64,000 nucleotides of DNA from Dryomyza anilis (taxonomy: Eukaryota > Arthropoda > Insecta > Diptera > Dryomyzidae). Positions 49,010-58,024 of this stretch are shown piece by piece. Location: contig OX638131.1 in the NCBI GenBank assembly GCA_951804985.1, forward strand, positions 60,448,447 through 60,512,446, written 5' to 3'. The first letter of the stretch is position 1; every line of letters begins with the position of its first letter. A program made the position numbers and the translations under genes. Below the pieces are notes generated by a model. That model saw only the letters and a list, made by a program, of their open reading frames with translations, was not told the origin of the DNA and did no database searches.

Positions 49010-49944
49010 CATATTGAATTTTGAGTTGTAGCAAAAGAACCCTATTTGAAGATAAATTAACTTTACAAATATTTCTCTATTTTATATTTACACACAAAAA
49101 AAAATATTACTATTATATTATTATATTATACTATTATATACAATACTATAGAATAGTATAGAATAGTATAGAAGAAATTGTTTATTATTATTATTTTAAA
49201 CTATGTCCAAATTTTAGTAACTACACCATCACAGCAAATTGTATATTTTACGTCTAAAAATAAATCCTTCGACGCTTTGTTTTTCAAAAATAAATTTATT
49301 TTGAACAGATCTTTTGAACATATTCAAGCTAAACCACAAACGGTTATGAAATTACTCATGTAAATCGATTATAAATGATTATGATTATAAGGATTGATAA
49401 AAAGCAACATCAACTTGGATATTAAAGTAACATCAAAAAAAAGTCGAAATTGTGCAAACAGCTGAATAAAGTATAGTAAGCTGAAAAATCGTCTTCGATA
49501 ACAATTAAAACCAACCGCATTCATATATTTGAAATATATATTAATATAAAATAAAGAATTATTTAAATTAATTCGAAAACATGCGTCTTTATATTTCATA
49601 TTTTTACATTTTCTAATAACAAAGTTCACATAAATTAATGAATTCAATCACCTTTGAAGATCGTGTACTAAATTTATATATTGAAAAATTCAAATTCTTA
49701 TTGAATCGGTAAAGAAAAACATCCTCTTTAAAGATACATGGTCGTAGCGGCGGGCTACTGTAAATATTAACGTTCTTTTAGGCGTAAATAAAATATTTCG
49801 TCGGAATTATTTAATTCAAAGAAAGCATTTGTATCATGGTTCATAGCATGATTCAAAGAAAACAAGACGAAATATTTTAATCACGATTTTTAGAATTTGA
49901 TGTTTAACATTTCTAGTCTTCAAAAAGTGGTTATTTATACAACC
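48807..49944. other. AT-rich spacer with microsatellite inside the TIR element
   Basis: It contains (TA)n at about 48940-49001 and GAATAGTATA repeats near 49150. AAATATTTCGTC (49790s) and GACGAAATATTT (49866) are inverted to each other. No gene was seen. Confidence 0.5.
48940..49001. repeat. (TA)n microsatellite
   Basis: An uninterrupted TA dinucleotide run. Confidence 0.95.
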
Positions 49945-50899
49945 ATGACGTCGTTTCCATCCAAATTATATAATTCGGTGAACAGTACCGTGGATGGCTT
50001 TGTTCCTAGTAAACTTCGTCCATTGTGGTTACATCCTGCGGGTAAATTAAAATTATTACATGTGGTAAATACAAAATTAAATTATCTTTGCAGGCCCAAA
50101 GACGATCTTCTTTTGGGCACCTATCTTCAAATGGGTAAGAAATGGTTGCATTGGCTTTATTTTACTTATATGGCCGGTCGAAATACCCAAAAAAAAATTG
50201 TCACGACGTTCTTTGTGGGGGGAGAGTGACGACCCCTGGAACCGACTAAAAATCGAAAACCGACCGAGGTCATAAGTGGTTTTTGAATTATAACGAAGTG
50301 GGCGGGGCAAACAAAAAATAAAAAATAAAATATCACACGATGCAGAAACAAGACCTAAAAATTTAAAAATAAAAAAAAAGTGACCTCAAGGTCACGTGGT
50401 ACCCTTTAAAAATCAAAAACTATTTTTTTTAAACTCAAATTCCTGGAAAAGGGGAGTGGCAAAATTAAAACAATAAAATATTGAAAATCCTTTATATTCA
50501 GTTAAATAATGCTATGGAAATTCATATGGAAAAAAAAACTGAAAACGGCAAATTTTTTTTTCGAAAAAATCACGCGATGACCACGGTCGCTTTTCGATTT
50601 ATGAGCGGTTCCAAGGAGGCGGGCGGCAAAATATGTGTTGTTTTCCGACACTATCCGCCTCTTTTAGGAGGCGTGGCATTTTTTTTTTTTTGAGACCGGC
50701 CCTATAAAGTAAAATTCTCCCGTTGTATTTAGTTTTATTCAAACATTATAGCACTTTTCAACATCAACAGGGTCTTGTAATCGCTGGTATTAGTGATTTA
50801 AAACGTCCAGCAGAACGACTATCAATACCACAATGCTTTTCACTGGCACTGACTGGTTTTATTTGGTCCAGATATTCGCTCGTTTTTATACCAAACGAG
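49945..50899 (+). pseudogene. Mpc2: Mitochondrial pyruvate carrier 2 gene fragment, exons 1-3, 3'-truncated
   Basis: MPC2 pairs with MPC1 to carry pyruvate across the mitochondrial inner membrane. Exon 1 (49945-50041) reads MTSFPSKLYNSVNSTVDGFV and PSKLRPLWLHPAG; exon 2 (50094-50134) gives PKTIFFWAPIFKW; exon 3 (50771-50899) gives GLVIAGISDLKRPAERLSI and LALTGFIWSRYSLVFIPN. The splice sites are canonical (GTAAAT/TTTGCAG, GTAAGA/CAACAG), and phases 1 and 0 join without a break. Intron 1 is 52 bp; intron 2 is 636 bp and holds repeat sequence. After IPN the family continues with about 30 more residues, but here the sequence turns into unrelated DNA, so the last exon or part is lost. Expression of a truncated product is conceivable but unproven. 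Confidence 0.9.
50135..50770 (+). other. Intron 2 of the MPC2 copy, repeat-filled
   Basis: A GTGACGACCCCTGG...GACCGAGGTCATAAG block, the short palindrome GTGACCTCAAGGTCAC (50379-50394) and a GGAGGCGGGCGG/CCGCCTCTTTTAGGAGGCG block are of non-intronic, repeat-like composition. It is probably a later insertion into a short intron. Confidence 0.5.
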
Positions 50900-51239
50900 T
50901 TAGGAAAGTTAGGTCACATATGTAAGTTCGGTCACATGGGACGGACTTTTATAGTCGGTTGAACCCGACTATGGAATAACCTACACTTTGGTAGGGATAT
51001 TAATGTGGGATGTTTAATTGTATAGCTAAAATTTATAGTTTTAATTTTGCTGAACATCCTCATAATATTATTCACATATAAGAAATGTACGTCTTATTTT
51101 CCCAAAATTTTAAAAATTGATATAAAAATATAAAAAAAGCTATTAAACCATGCCTACATTTAATTTTGTAAGGATAATATTTCATAGATTTGATTTTAAT
51201 AAATTACGAATTTTAATAATTTTTAATAATTGACGGGAA
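50900..51239. other. AT-rich DNA after the MPC2 break
   Basis: GTTAGG.AAGTTAGGTCACATATGTAAGTT-like direct repeats occur at 50900-50945. Nothing else was recognised. Confidence 0.4.
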
Positions 51240-51680
51240 ATAATGTAAAAAAAATGTGGTTGGATCACGCCCATTTTCGGACCAAATATTTTTAGGCGAA
51301 TTCTAACAATACGTTTTAAATTTTAAACCTATATCTTGAATACTTTTCGAGTTATTGGTTCCTAAAGAGTTATATAAAAGTGACTTGTATGGGAGGTGGG
51401 CGTGTCCGTTGTCCGATTTGGCTCATTTCCATACTCAGTTCATACTTTTGGCTAAAACGTATAGTAACCAAATTTCATCGCATTCGGACCAGTTTTTCTC
51501 AATTTTCCTCGTATACGAACAGCAAGACAGACAGACAGACGGACATGGCTAAAATGACTCGGGTAGTGATGCTGATCAAGAATATATATACTTTTCTATA
51601 CCAGACACGCCTCCTAAGGGGCGTTACAATATATGCACAAAGTTAATATACCCTGTACCTCATAGGTGTAGGGTATAAAA
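51240..51680 (+). repeat. Dispersed fly repeat with GACAGACGGACATGGCTAAA tail motif
   Basis: ACAGACAGACAGACGGACAT, then GTGATGCTGATCAAGAATAT, and at the end AATATACCCTG...GGGTATAAA is a tail seen in many dispersed repeats of fly genomes. I cannot name the family with certainty. Confidence 0.55.
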
Positions 51681-52021
51681 ATTAAACTTTGTTTTCGGCA
51701 AATATTTTTGGTGGTTTCACTCGGCTAATATAAGTATTCGTAATTCTATTTTTTTGGTATTGTCGAAATGAATAACATTTTTTAATACTTTTCTGATCAT
51801 AAATTATATTTTTAATGCATAATAAATACATTTTATTAAAATTACAAAATTAAAATCCACATACAGAAAAGCACACATTTTGCACAGCTCGTATATACAA
51901 TAATTCATGCTTAATATAATATGCATGGCAATCGCATATAATAAATAATCTATACACGTATTCTTATGAATTTAGTTTGACGTTTCTTCATTCTCTCCAA
52001 ATTCTACAAATTCACAATAAC
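51681..52021. other. AT-rich DNA near the right end of the TIR element
   Basis: No gene or repeat was recognised. Confidence 0.4.
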
Positions 52022-52084
52022 ATCAGCTCTGGCTGCCTAACGTTCATGTGGGCTAACTCTCATATGTCTAACTTTCATGCTACC
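52022..52084 (-). repeat. Right terminal inverted repeat of the 7.26-kb element
   Basis: Read on the minus strand it starts GGTAGCATGAAAGTTAG and has AGTTAG-type subterminal repeats like the left end. ATGTAAAAG follows at 52085. Confidence 0.88.
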
Positions 52085-52093
52085 ATGTAAAAG

Positions 52094-52800
52094 CAAAAAA
52101 CTAAATACAGGTTTTTTTGATTTAAAGTTGAAAATAGGGCTAAATCTTGATTTGAAGTGAGTGTTGAAATCAATTTTAGAATTAGTGTTGATATTGATTT
52201 GGGAATAAGAGAATTTTCAAGGAAAGATACCAGTTTTTATTGAAAAAGCTATGAATCTTAAATTTGAATTAAAGGTGTTTCACACATTAAACTCAACTCT
52301 ATGACTTGAAAGTAATGATAGATTTCAAACCATTCGCAAGGGAACATTAAGTGCAATGGCATATTGGGCTTACTCAAGCGAAAAAACAATGATCTTACTT
52401 AATGTGCGAATGCAGTGGTGCATATAGTAGCAGATCACTGGGCAATTGTAGTGTTCAAAATCTTCATCTTTAAACCGATGGCCTTTTGCTTGCTGTCTCT
52501 AGAGTCCCTGACTGACACGGCTGTAAATATTGAGTTGGTCGGTGTGCCACTTTCTATTTCGCGAAACATGAATATGGGTGTGTGACGGTGGGAAACACAA
52601 ATATTGTCCCTCGTTCGACTTTAGATTTTTGGCACAATTGTTTAGTACCCTAATATACAGATGCATCAAACCATTGCATCACGGGCTATATGCATTAACA
52701 CAACGGCATCTGTAAACAAAATTAATTTTAATATATTTATAAGAAAATTCACTTTTAATTCAATACTTACCAAATTTTTGCAACGCACAATGAATGGTAG
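52094..52800. other. AT-rich DNA, nothing recognised
   Basis: No frames, RNAs or repeats could be supported. Confidence 0.4.
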
Positions 52801-52907
52801 AAAAAATTAAAATTTTATTGTTGACATTTAATTTATCACGTCACTGGGTTGCCACCGTGTAATTTAGTGTAGTGTAATTTAGTACTGAATTTCGTCTCAA
52901 GTTTTTC
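52801..52907 (+). repeat. Dispersed repeat D2, copy 2
   Basis: Partner of 30367-30464, same orientation, with the shared core TTATCACGTCACTGGGTTGC. Confidence 0.75.
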
Positions 52908-53279
52908 TTCAAATTTATCGTTCCTTAAACTTTTTGCTTATTTCGAAGTAGACAAATAATATCTGAAAGATATCTTTTAAATGATATCGATGTCCGAAAT
53001 TTGTCCGAAATGTTACGGAAAAGATGTCTTTTTGTAATACTGATTGACCGGAAGATGCCTTTTTGATTTGTCTGAATGATGTCCTAGTGGTATACATAAA
53101 GATACATTAGAGGTATTATCTAAATATAGGCTTATTAGCAACTGAAAGGCAGCCGGTTTACGTCAGCAAAAAGTATACAAAAAGGATGACGTACACAATT
53201 TTCTTCTGCCAAATTTCCAGTCTGACATTTTTAATTTATTCCGAAATTAAAAATAAAATATATTTCTTTTATTTTTATT
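52908..53279. other. AT-rich DNA, nothing recognised
   Basis: Loosely repeated GATGTC/GATGCCTTTTTG words occur. No call is made. Confidence 0.35.
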
Positions 53280-53948
53280 TATTTTCTACTGAATTTAACA
53301 ATATTTTTTACAATCGTTTTGACGATTGTTGACCTGTGATTATAATGATGACTCCAGTAGACGTTTTTACATTTTTCAAATCTATGGTCGCCTACCGACC
53401 CACAAACTGCTGCTGTTGATCGTCTCTGCTTGTTTGAATCTTGTTGCTGCCTTTGCAAAACGGCTATGTTCACGCCGTTCGACTCTGTGCGCGCTGTTCT
53501 GTTTGTTTTCTTGGCATTCGTTGCCGTTCTGCACTCCAGCTGCTTACTCTGATTTCGCAACCCGACTTGACGTATGACTTAAAAAGCTTCTTTAGGACGT
53601 TTCATACTCCCAGTTGAGAGCCTATTTGCTAAGGCCGTGTCAAAAACACGTCATCAAGGCGCACGCTGTGGTGCTGCTTAGTTGTGTATGTCGCAGCCCT
53701 AAGCCGAGGGCAGCTCGGAGGGAAACTTGTGCACCGGTTCGTAGGTGTCGAAGGGAGCGTGTGTCTAACGTGAGTTTCTCGATGCAAACTGACACATTTT
53801 CATGGTCTTCGATGCGGTTGATATGGCGGTGGGTGTCTGCTTAACGGCATTCATCTACATCGGTCTGTTGCGTGTGACTCGAATTGCTGCAGCGCTCTTG
53901 AGCGGGCGAGTTGCCCAACTCTGCTCCATCCTGCTTGCAGATTACTAA
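53280..53948. other. Less AT-rich island with short frames on both strands
   Basis: Composition rises clearly above the surroundings. On the minus strand a 93-codon frame (53279-53560) is rich in Q, N and R. On the plus strand a 48-codon hydrophobic frame (53802-53948, MVFDAVDMAVGVCLTAFIYI...) ends the island. This might be a relic exon of a host gene, but I recognise no family. Confidence 0.3.
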
Positions 53949-54961
53949 AAATATTAAAGTTAAAATTAATTTTTTTATAAATTAATCCATAACAAAATTT
54001 ACGTGCCACCTAGCGTCGTAACAATTTTCTATTTATTTAGTTTTTGACAGAAGTCGAAAACATTTCAATAACAAAACATGGTTGCATTTCCGACTACGGA
54101 ATACTGGCATTGTTTAGCTGACTAAAACAGGATGCAAATGGGAGTTGTAAGAAATGTACCTTTTGGATAGCTTTTTAGAATGCAATTAAGTGAACATTAG
54201 AAAGACATCCTTTTAGGTATCATTTTGTATAATATTCTACTTGGGTTGGGATAGAAGTTTTAGTTAAAATTACAACTTTTATAAAGCTAGCTATATAAAA
54301 AGTTTTTAAATACCTTATCCTGCTATAAAAAAGCTTATTTGCATCTATTACACAGTTAGCTGCAATTGCTCATAATAAAGCATTTTCTAAACCGATATAC
54401 AGAAAGATGTGATATCCAGCAAGCCCAACAGCATAATGGCAGCTAGCTGATATAGAGCTGTTAACATGCTAAATAGAGCTTCAATGCGAAAACATCAAAA
54501 AACATTATGTCAATGTGTTTGACATAATATAAATTTATTTTCAAAATTTTTAGAAAATAAGAAACATTTTCGACTTTCACAAAAATAATGAATGTAATCC
54601 AGTAAGGGTGGGTGTTTTAAGTAGTGTTGTGTGGACGCATATGCCATATTTGCGGAGTTATGAATAGCGTGTTCGCAATCCCCTTTTGCCGTCAAGTAGT
54701 TGTGAGTGGTCAGATGAAGATTACTCCCCACAGGCCACGCAACAAGACCTGGAAACATTTGATCCATCAGGAATCACTTTTCGATAGCATTATTAACTAT
54801 CATAACAGTTCCCTTGCGTCGCTTAAATGATGACGTACATTTTTAAACATTATCTGTTTGACGTTTCATATATTTTTATGCAAACTTCCACAATACACGA
54901 AACGTTAATTAAAAAAACGTAACTATATTTCATTTTACCTCAAATAAAATATATGATGTGT
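53949..54961. other. AT-rich DNA, nothing recognised
   Basis: Short frames at 54510-54830 overlap on both strands without recognisable content. Confidence 0.35.
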
Positions 54962-55030
54962 GTCTGATCGGTCTAAGCAGCACATTCAATTACATGAAAT
55001 GCAAAAGGCACAGGTTTAATTCCAGAAAAA
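54962..55030 (+). repeat. tRNA-like sequence (plus), possible SINE head
   Basis: TCTGATCGGTCTAAGCAGC (A-box-like) and GGTTTAATTCC (B-box-like, 55012-55022) stand about 45 bp apart. It does not fold as a complete tRNA by eye. Confidence 0.35.
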
Positions 55031-55115
55031 GATAAAATTAAGAAATGTTTTTAAAATGAATAAAATACAAATAATAGTAATACAGTTGTAGTTGAATATT
55101 TTCCTCAAAAAAAAA

Positions 55116-55116
<1 letters not shown>

Positions 55117-55200
<84 letters not shown>

Positions 55201-55203
55201 TAT
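55117..55203. repeat. (TA)n microsatellite
   Basis: An about 85-bp TA run between two tRNA-like sequences in opposite orientation. Confidence 0.95.
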
Positions 55204-55221
55204 TTTCTTAAAAAAAAAAAC

Positions 55222-55290
55222 ATTGCTAAGATTTGAACCGGCACCTAAAAGTTAGTAGACAGGCATTGACAGACAGACCACCAGAGCTAT
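55222..55290 (-). repeat. tRNA-like sequence (minus), possible SINE head
   Basis: On the minus strand TCTGGTGGTCTGTCTGTC is followed by GGTTCAAATCTT, a good B box. It faces the plus-strand tRNA-like sequence at 54962 across the TA run. Confidence 0.4.
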
Positions 55291-55673
55291 TGATGCACAT
55301 TTTTTTTTCTGGGAAATTTACTTATTTAGATAACATTGGCTGTATTAGTGCCGTAAAATAAGCAGGATAAACTCTTATTGACCTGTTCAACAGCCAAATA
55401 AAACAGCAAATTGATACTTCATTAGCTGTATAAATACGCCAAAAAGGTTGCATAAGGATTTGATAAGGTTTGAGAGTTGCTTGTACAGCATTATCGGTTT
55501 TTTAACAAGTTGGATAATCAATTCTACAACCCTTAACCATCCATATTAAACAGCTAATTGTTACTTGGGTATGTTGTTCTGTATCGAGCGTCTCAGTCTT
55601 TCTTATCTCTACACACAGATAAATCCTCTATTAAAAATGCGAAATAAATATACAAATATTAATAAAATAATAA
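55291..55673. other. AT-rich DNA, nothing recognised
   Basis: No supported feature. Confidence 0.35.
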
Positions 55674-56262
55674 GGCTATTCACGAAACGGAGCAGTTGCG
55701 ATGTAGAGTAGCAGTTTAGTCAAGTAGCAGTTGTACAACAACAAAATACATTGGTGACAAAAAAAAATATATTCTAATCTACTTCGCTAAAAGCTTGAGT
55801 TTACTTCGTGGTACTTTTGTAGTTTTTTAGTGATGCTGAATTTATGACTTTCGGGTATTTGATATTACAGACAGTGTTTGATTATTGAATTAAAATTCAC
55901 CAAAATGCATTATATATAAATGAAAATATATATTTTAATGAATATGTAAATATATGCATGTGAATAAAAAAGAAATGATAGCATAATGTCCACAGTTTTA
56001 ACAATAAATATTAACGAGTTCATGTATAAGGTTTGGATTAAAAATAAGTAAAAAAAGGCATACTTATACACTGTATATGGCCAATAAGCAATAAACCTAA
56101 AATTTCAATGAAACAAAAACATCTGTTTTTGGTACATCAAACTGAAAACTACCATACTACACAAATATGAAATAAGTGTGTTCACGAAATATGATACAAA
56201 ATATGATACAATTCTACAATACTGCTAATGTACATCGGCAACTGCTCGGTTTCGTGAATACC
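55674..56262. mobile_element. MITE D (about 590 bp)
   Basis: Inverted ends GG(C)TATTCACGAAAC and GTTTCGTGAATACC, continuing with GAGCAGTTGC...GATGTA.A.TAGCAGT on both sides (about 45 bp with mismatches). TAA-rich flanks make the exact target duplication unclear. There is no coding capacity. Confidence 0.8.
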
Positions 56263-56607
56263 TTTAATATATTTATTCAATACAAATTTCTCATTAGCTA
56301 GTATAATAATATAAATAAAAAAATATGTGACCAATGGAAATATTTTTTTTTATTTACTGGTTATGAGGAAATATAAAATAAATGCATGCATATACGTGTA
56401 TCTTTTCATAGTGTTTTTTTTTTGAGGGAGCAGGAATTAGTAGATATACCTCTAAATTGTGTGCTCAACAATTTTAATTAATTATAATACATATAGAATA
56501 CATAAGTTTTATATCCTAAATAAAATAAAATTTCAAATGGTGACAGAGCTCGGCCTAAGTCCTTTATAGGACTGTAGTGCCAAACTATTATTATTAACTG
56601 CAAGGAC
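56263..56607. other. AT-rich DNA, nothing recognised
   Basis: No supported feature. Confidence 0.35.
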
Positions 56608-56933
56608 CCAACAAACCAAAAGCCTGGATATTAAGTGATTTTCGAATGTATATTGAACATGGATATCGAAGCTTTCCCTGTAATTGTAAGCTTGAAAACC
56701 GTAGCGTTCTCCAGCAAAACTGGTAGCTTTTTATCCAATTGAATCTAGCCTTTACCTAAACTTGAATTCGTACATTCAATATACATTCGAGGTTTAACTT
56801 AATTGTTAGCTATAAATAAAATGTGATTCGACCTTCAAATTACACTTGAATTCAAGCCAATATATTTCCCTAATTAAAGGTTAAATATAAAATAAAAGAA
56901 AACGCATATAAGTTATAATACTATATCGTCGTT
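56608..56933 (-). repeat. Dispersed repeat D3, copy 3 (terminal half)
   Basis: Same orientation as copy 1 and colinear with it from AACCAAAA.CCTGGATATTAAG to TTATAATACTATA, where MITE E interrupts. The first bases after the MITE (TATTAAAAG) still match copy 1, and then the LTR of the minus-strand element begins. Confidence 0.88.
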
Positions 56934-57171
56934 GTAGAATGAAAAGTCACCAAGTACATTTTCGAATTGCCAAATATTCATTTACAAAAATCGGTATAAT
57001 CGGTATTAATCGATGGTCTCAATACCACATGATAAGAAAATGTAAATCTATTAGTTGATTTTTCAACTGTAAAAATGCATCAATTCTTTTATATAATATT
57101 AATCAAAAAAGTCGAAATTTAAGTTTTTCATAAAAATGAATTTGGTGACTTTTCGTTCTACAACGACGATG
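56934..57171. mobile_element. MITE E, Tc1/mariner-like (238 bp), inserted at TA
   Basis: Inverted ends ATCGTCGTTGTAGAA(T/C)GAAAAGTCACCAA (one mismatch over about 28 bp), flanked by TA. The host repeat D3 without the insertion at 31851-32436 shows the uninterrupted site CTATATATTAAAAG, which supports TA as the target. Confidence 0.85.
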
Positions 57172-57180
57172 TATTAAAAG

Positions 57181-57778
57181 TAAGTTAAAAGGTCCTTCTT
57201 CTAGGACTTTAACTTGATCCTATTTATACTTACTGAGTCCTTTTTACTTTTTTTATATTATTTAAAACAACCGAGTCTTTTTTACTTCAAGACATTTTAT
57301 TTCGCTTTAAAAGTTGGTTACACTTATACTTAACACTTAGTTGTAGGCAGTTCAGCTTATCGAAAACAATTGCTTCTTAGTCTATACTTAACTTCTACTT
57401 AACACCTCGTATTCTTATAATTTCACAATAAATTGAGTAATTTCATCATGCTAAAATAACTTAGTCAGCGTATTTATAATTTCACAATAAATTGAGTACT
57501 TTCATCATTCTAAAATAACTAAGTCAGCATTTATTTGTATGATCGGAGTGACCTAGTTAACGTGGGCGTGTATACCTGCGCTATGTTAAGCGGTGTGCGC
57601 CAATACAATTAAATGCTGTTTGTGTTTAACATGCATAATGCTTAACCCTAAAAGTATGCCATAAAGAAAAATATACTGGTTATGTTATGTTGTGGATCAT
57701 AAGCACGCTGTAAGTGCCACGATTATGATACTCAACAGTGGATGTAAGCTGTGAACTCTACGATTATGATACACAACA
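57181..57778 (-). repeat. LTR of the minus-strand errantivirus-like element
   Basis: On the minus strand it begins TGTTGTGTATCATAATCG directly after the polypurine tract at 57778. Inside are a 59-bp tandem duplication (57416-57533), a TATAAATA and a GAAATAAAATG signal near 57300. The far end, near AGGACCTTTTAAC, is inferred from where repeat D3 stops matching, so the left boundary is uncertain by some bases. Confidence 0.65.
57416..57533 (-). repeat. 59-bp tandem duplication in the LTR
   Basis: TATAATTTCACAATAAATTG starts at 57416 and 57475. Both copies contain CTAAAATAACT.AGTCAGC. Confidence 0.9.
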
Positions 57779-57792
57779 TACCTCCCCCCTTA
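57779..57792 (-). other. Polypurine tract of the minus-strand element
   Basis: Minus strand TAAGGGGGGAGGTA lies right before the LTR, nearly the same as AAGGGGGGAGGAA of the other element. Confidence 0.85.
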
Positions 57793-58024
57793 TTGAAAAA
57801 AAAAAAATTATTATTATTAAGAAGAATAATAGTTTTTTTTTTTTTTTTTGTATTATTTTAATTATTTCTGAAGAGAAAATTATTATTAAAAAGAATAATA
57901 GTTTTTTCTTTTTACATTGTTTTATGTGGTATAAATTACGTTAAGTTCTATTAGTTATGAAGTTATGATCTTTACTTATATAATATTTAATGGATATTAG
58001 TAAATTAAGAGTTGTAATTTCCAG

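Larger units (their letters stand above)
44826..52084. mobile_element. 7.26-kb TIR element carrying host gene fragments
   Basis: The ends GGTAGCATGAAAGTTAG are identical over 17 bp and inverted, then continue imperfectly for about 60 bp with 14-15 bp subterminal repeats (core AGTTAG). A perfect 9-bp direct repeat ATGTAAAAG flanks the element (44817-44825 and 52085-52093). Between the ends lie, all on the plus strand, two unrecognised spliced fragments, a decayed importin-alpha3 gene and three exons of MPC2. I see no transposase. A 9-bp duplication fits Mutator-like or Merlin-like elements, but the superfamily is not established. Confidence 0.85.

Noticed and set aside
48803..49012. Frames rich in Tyr and Ile over TA runs (also 55038-55244)
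   Set aside because: They are translations of (TA)n microsatellites.
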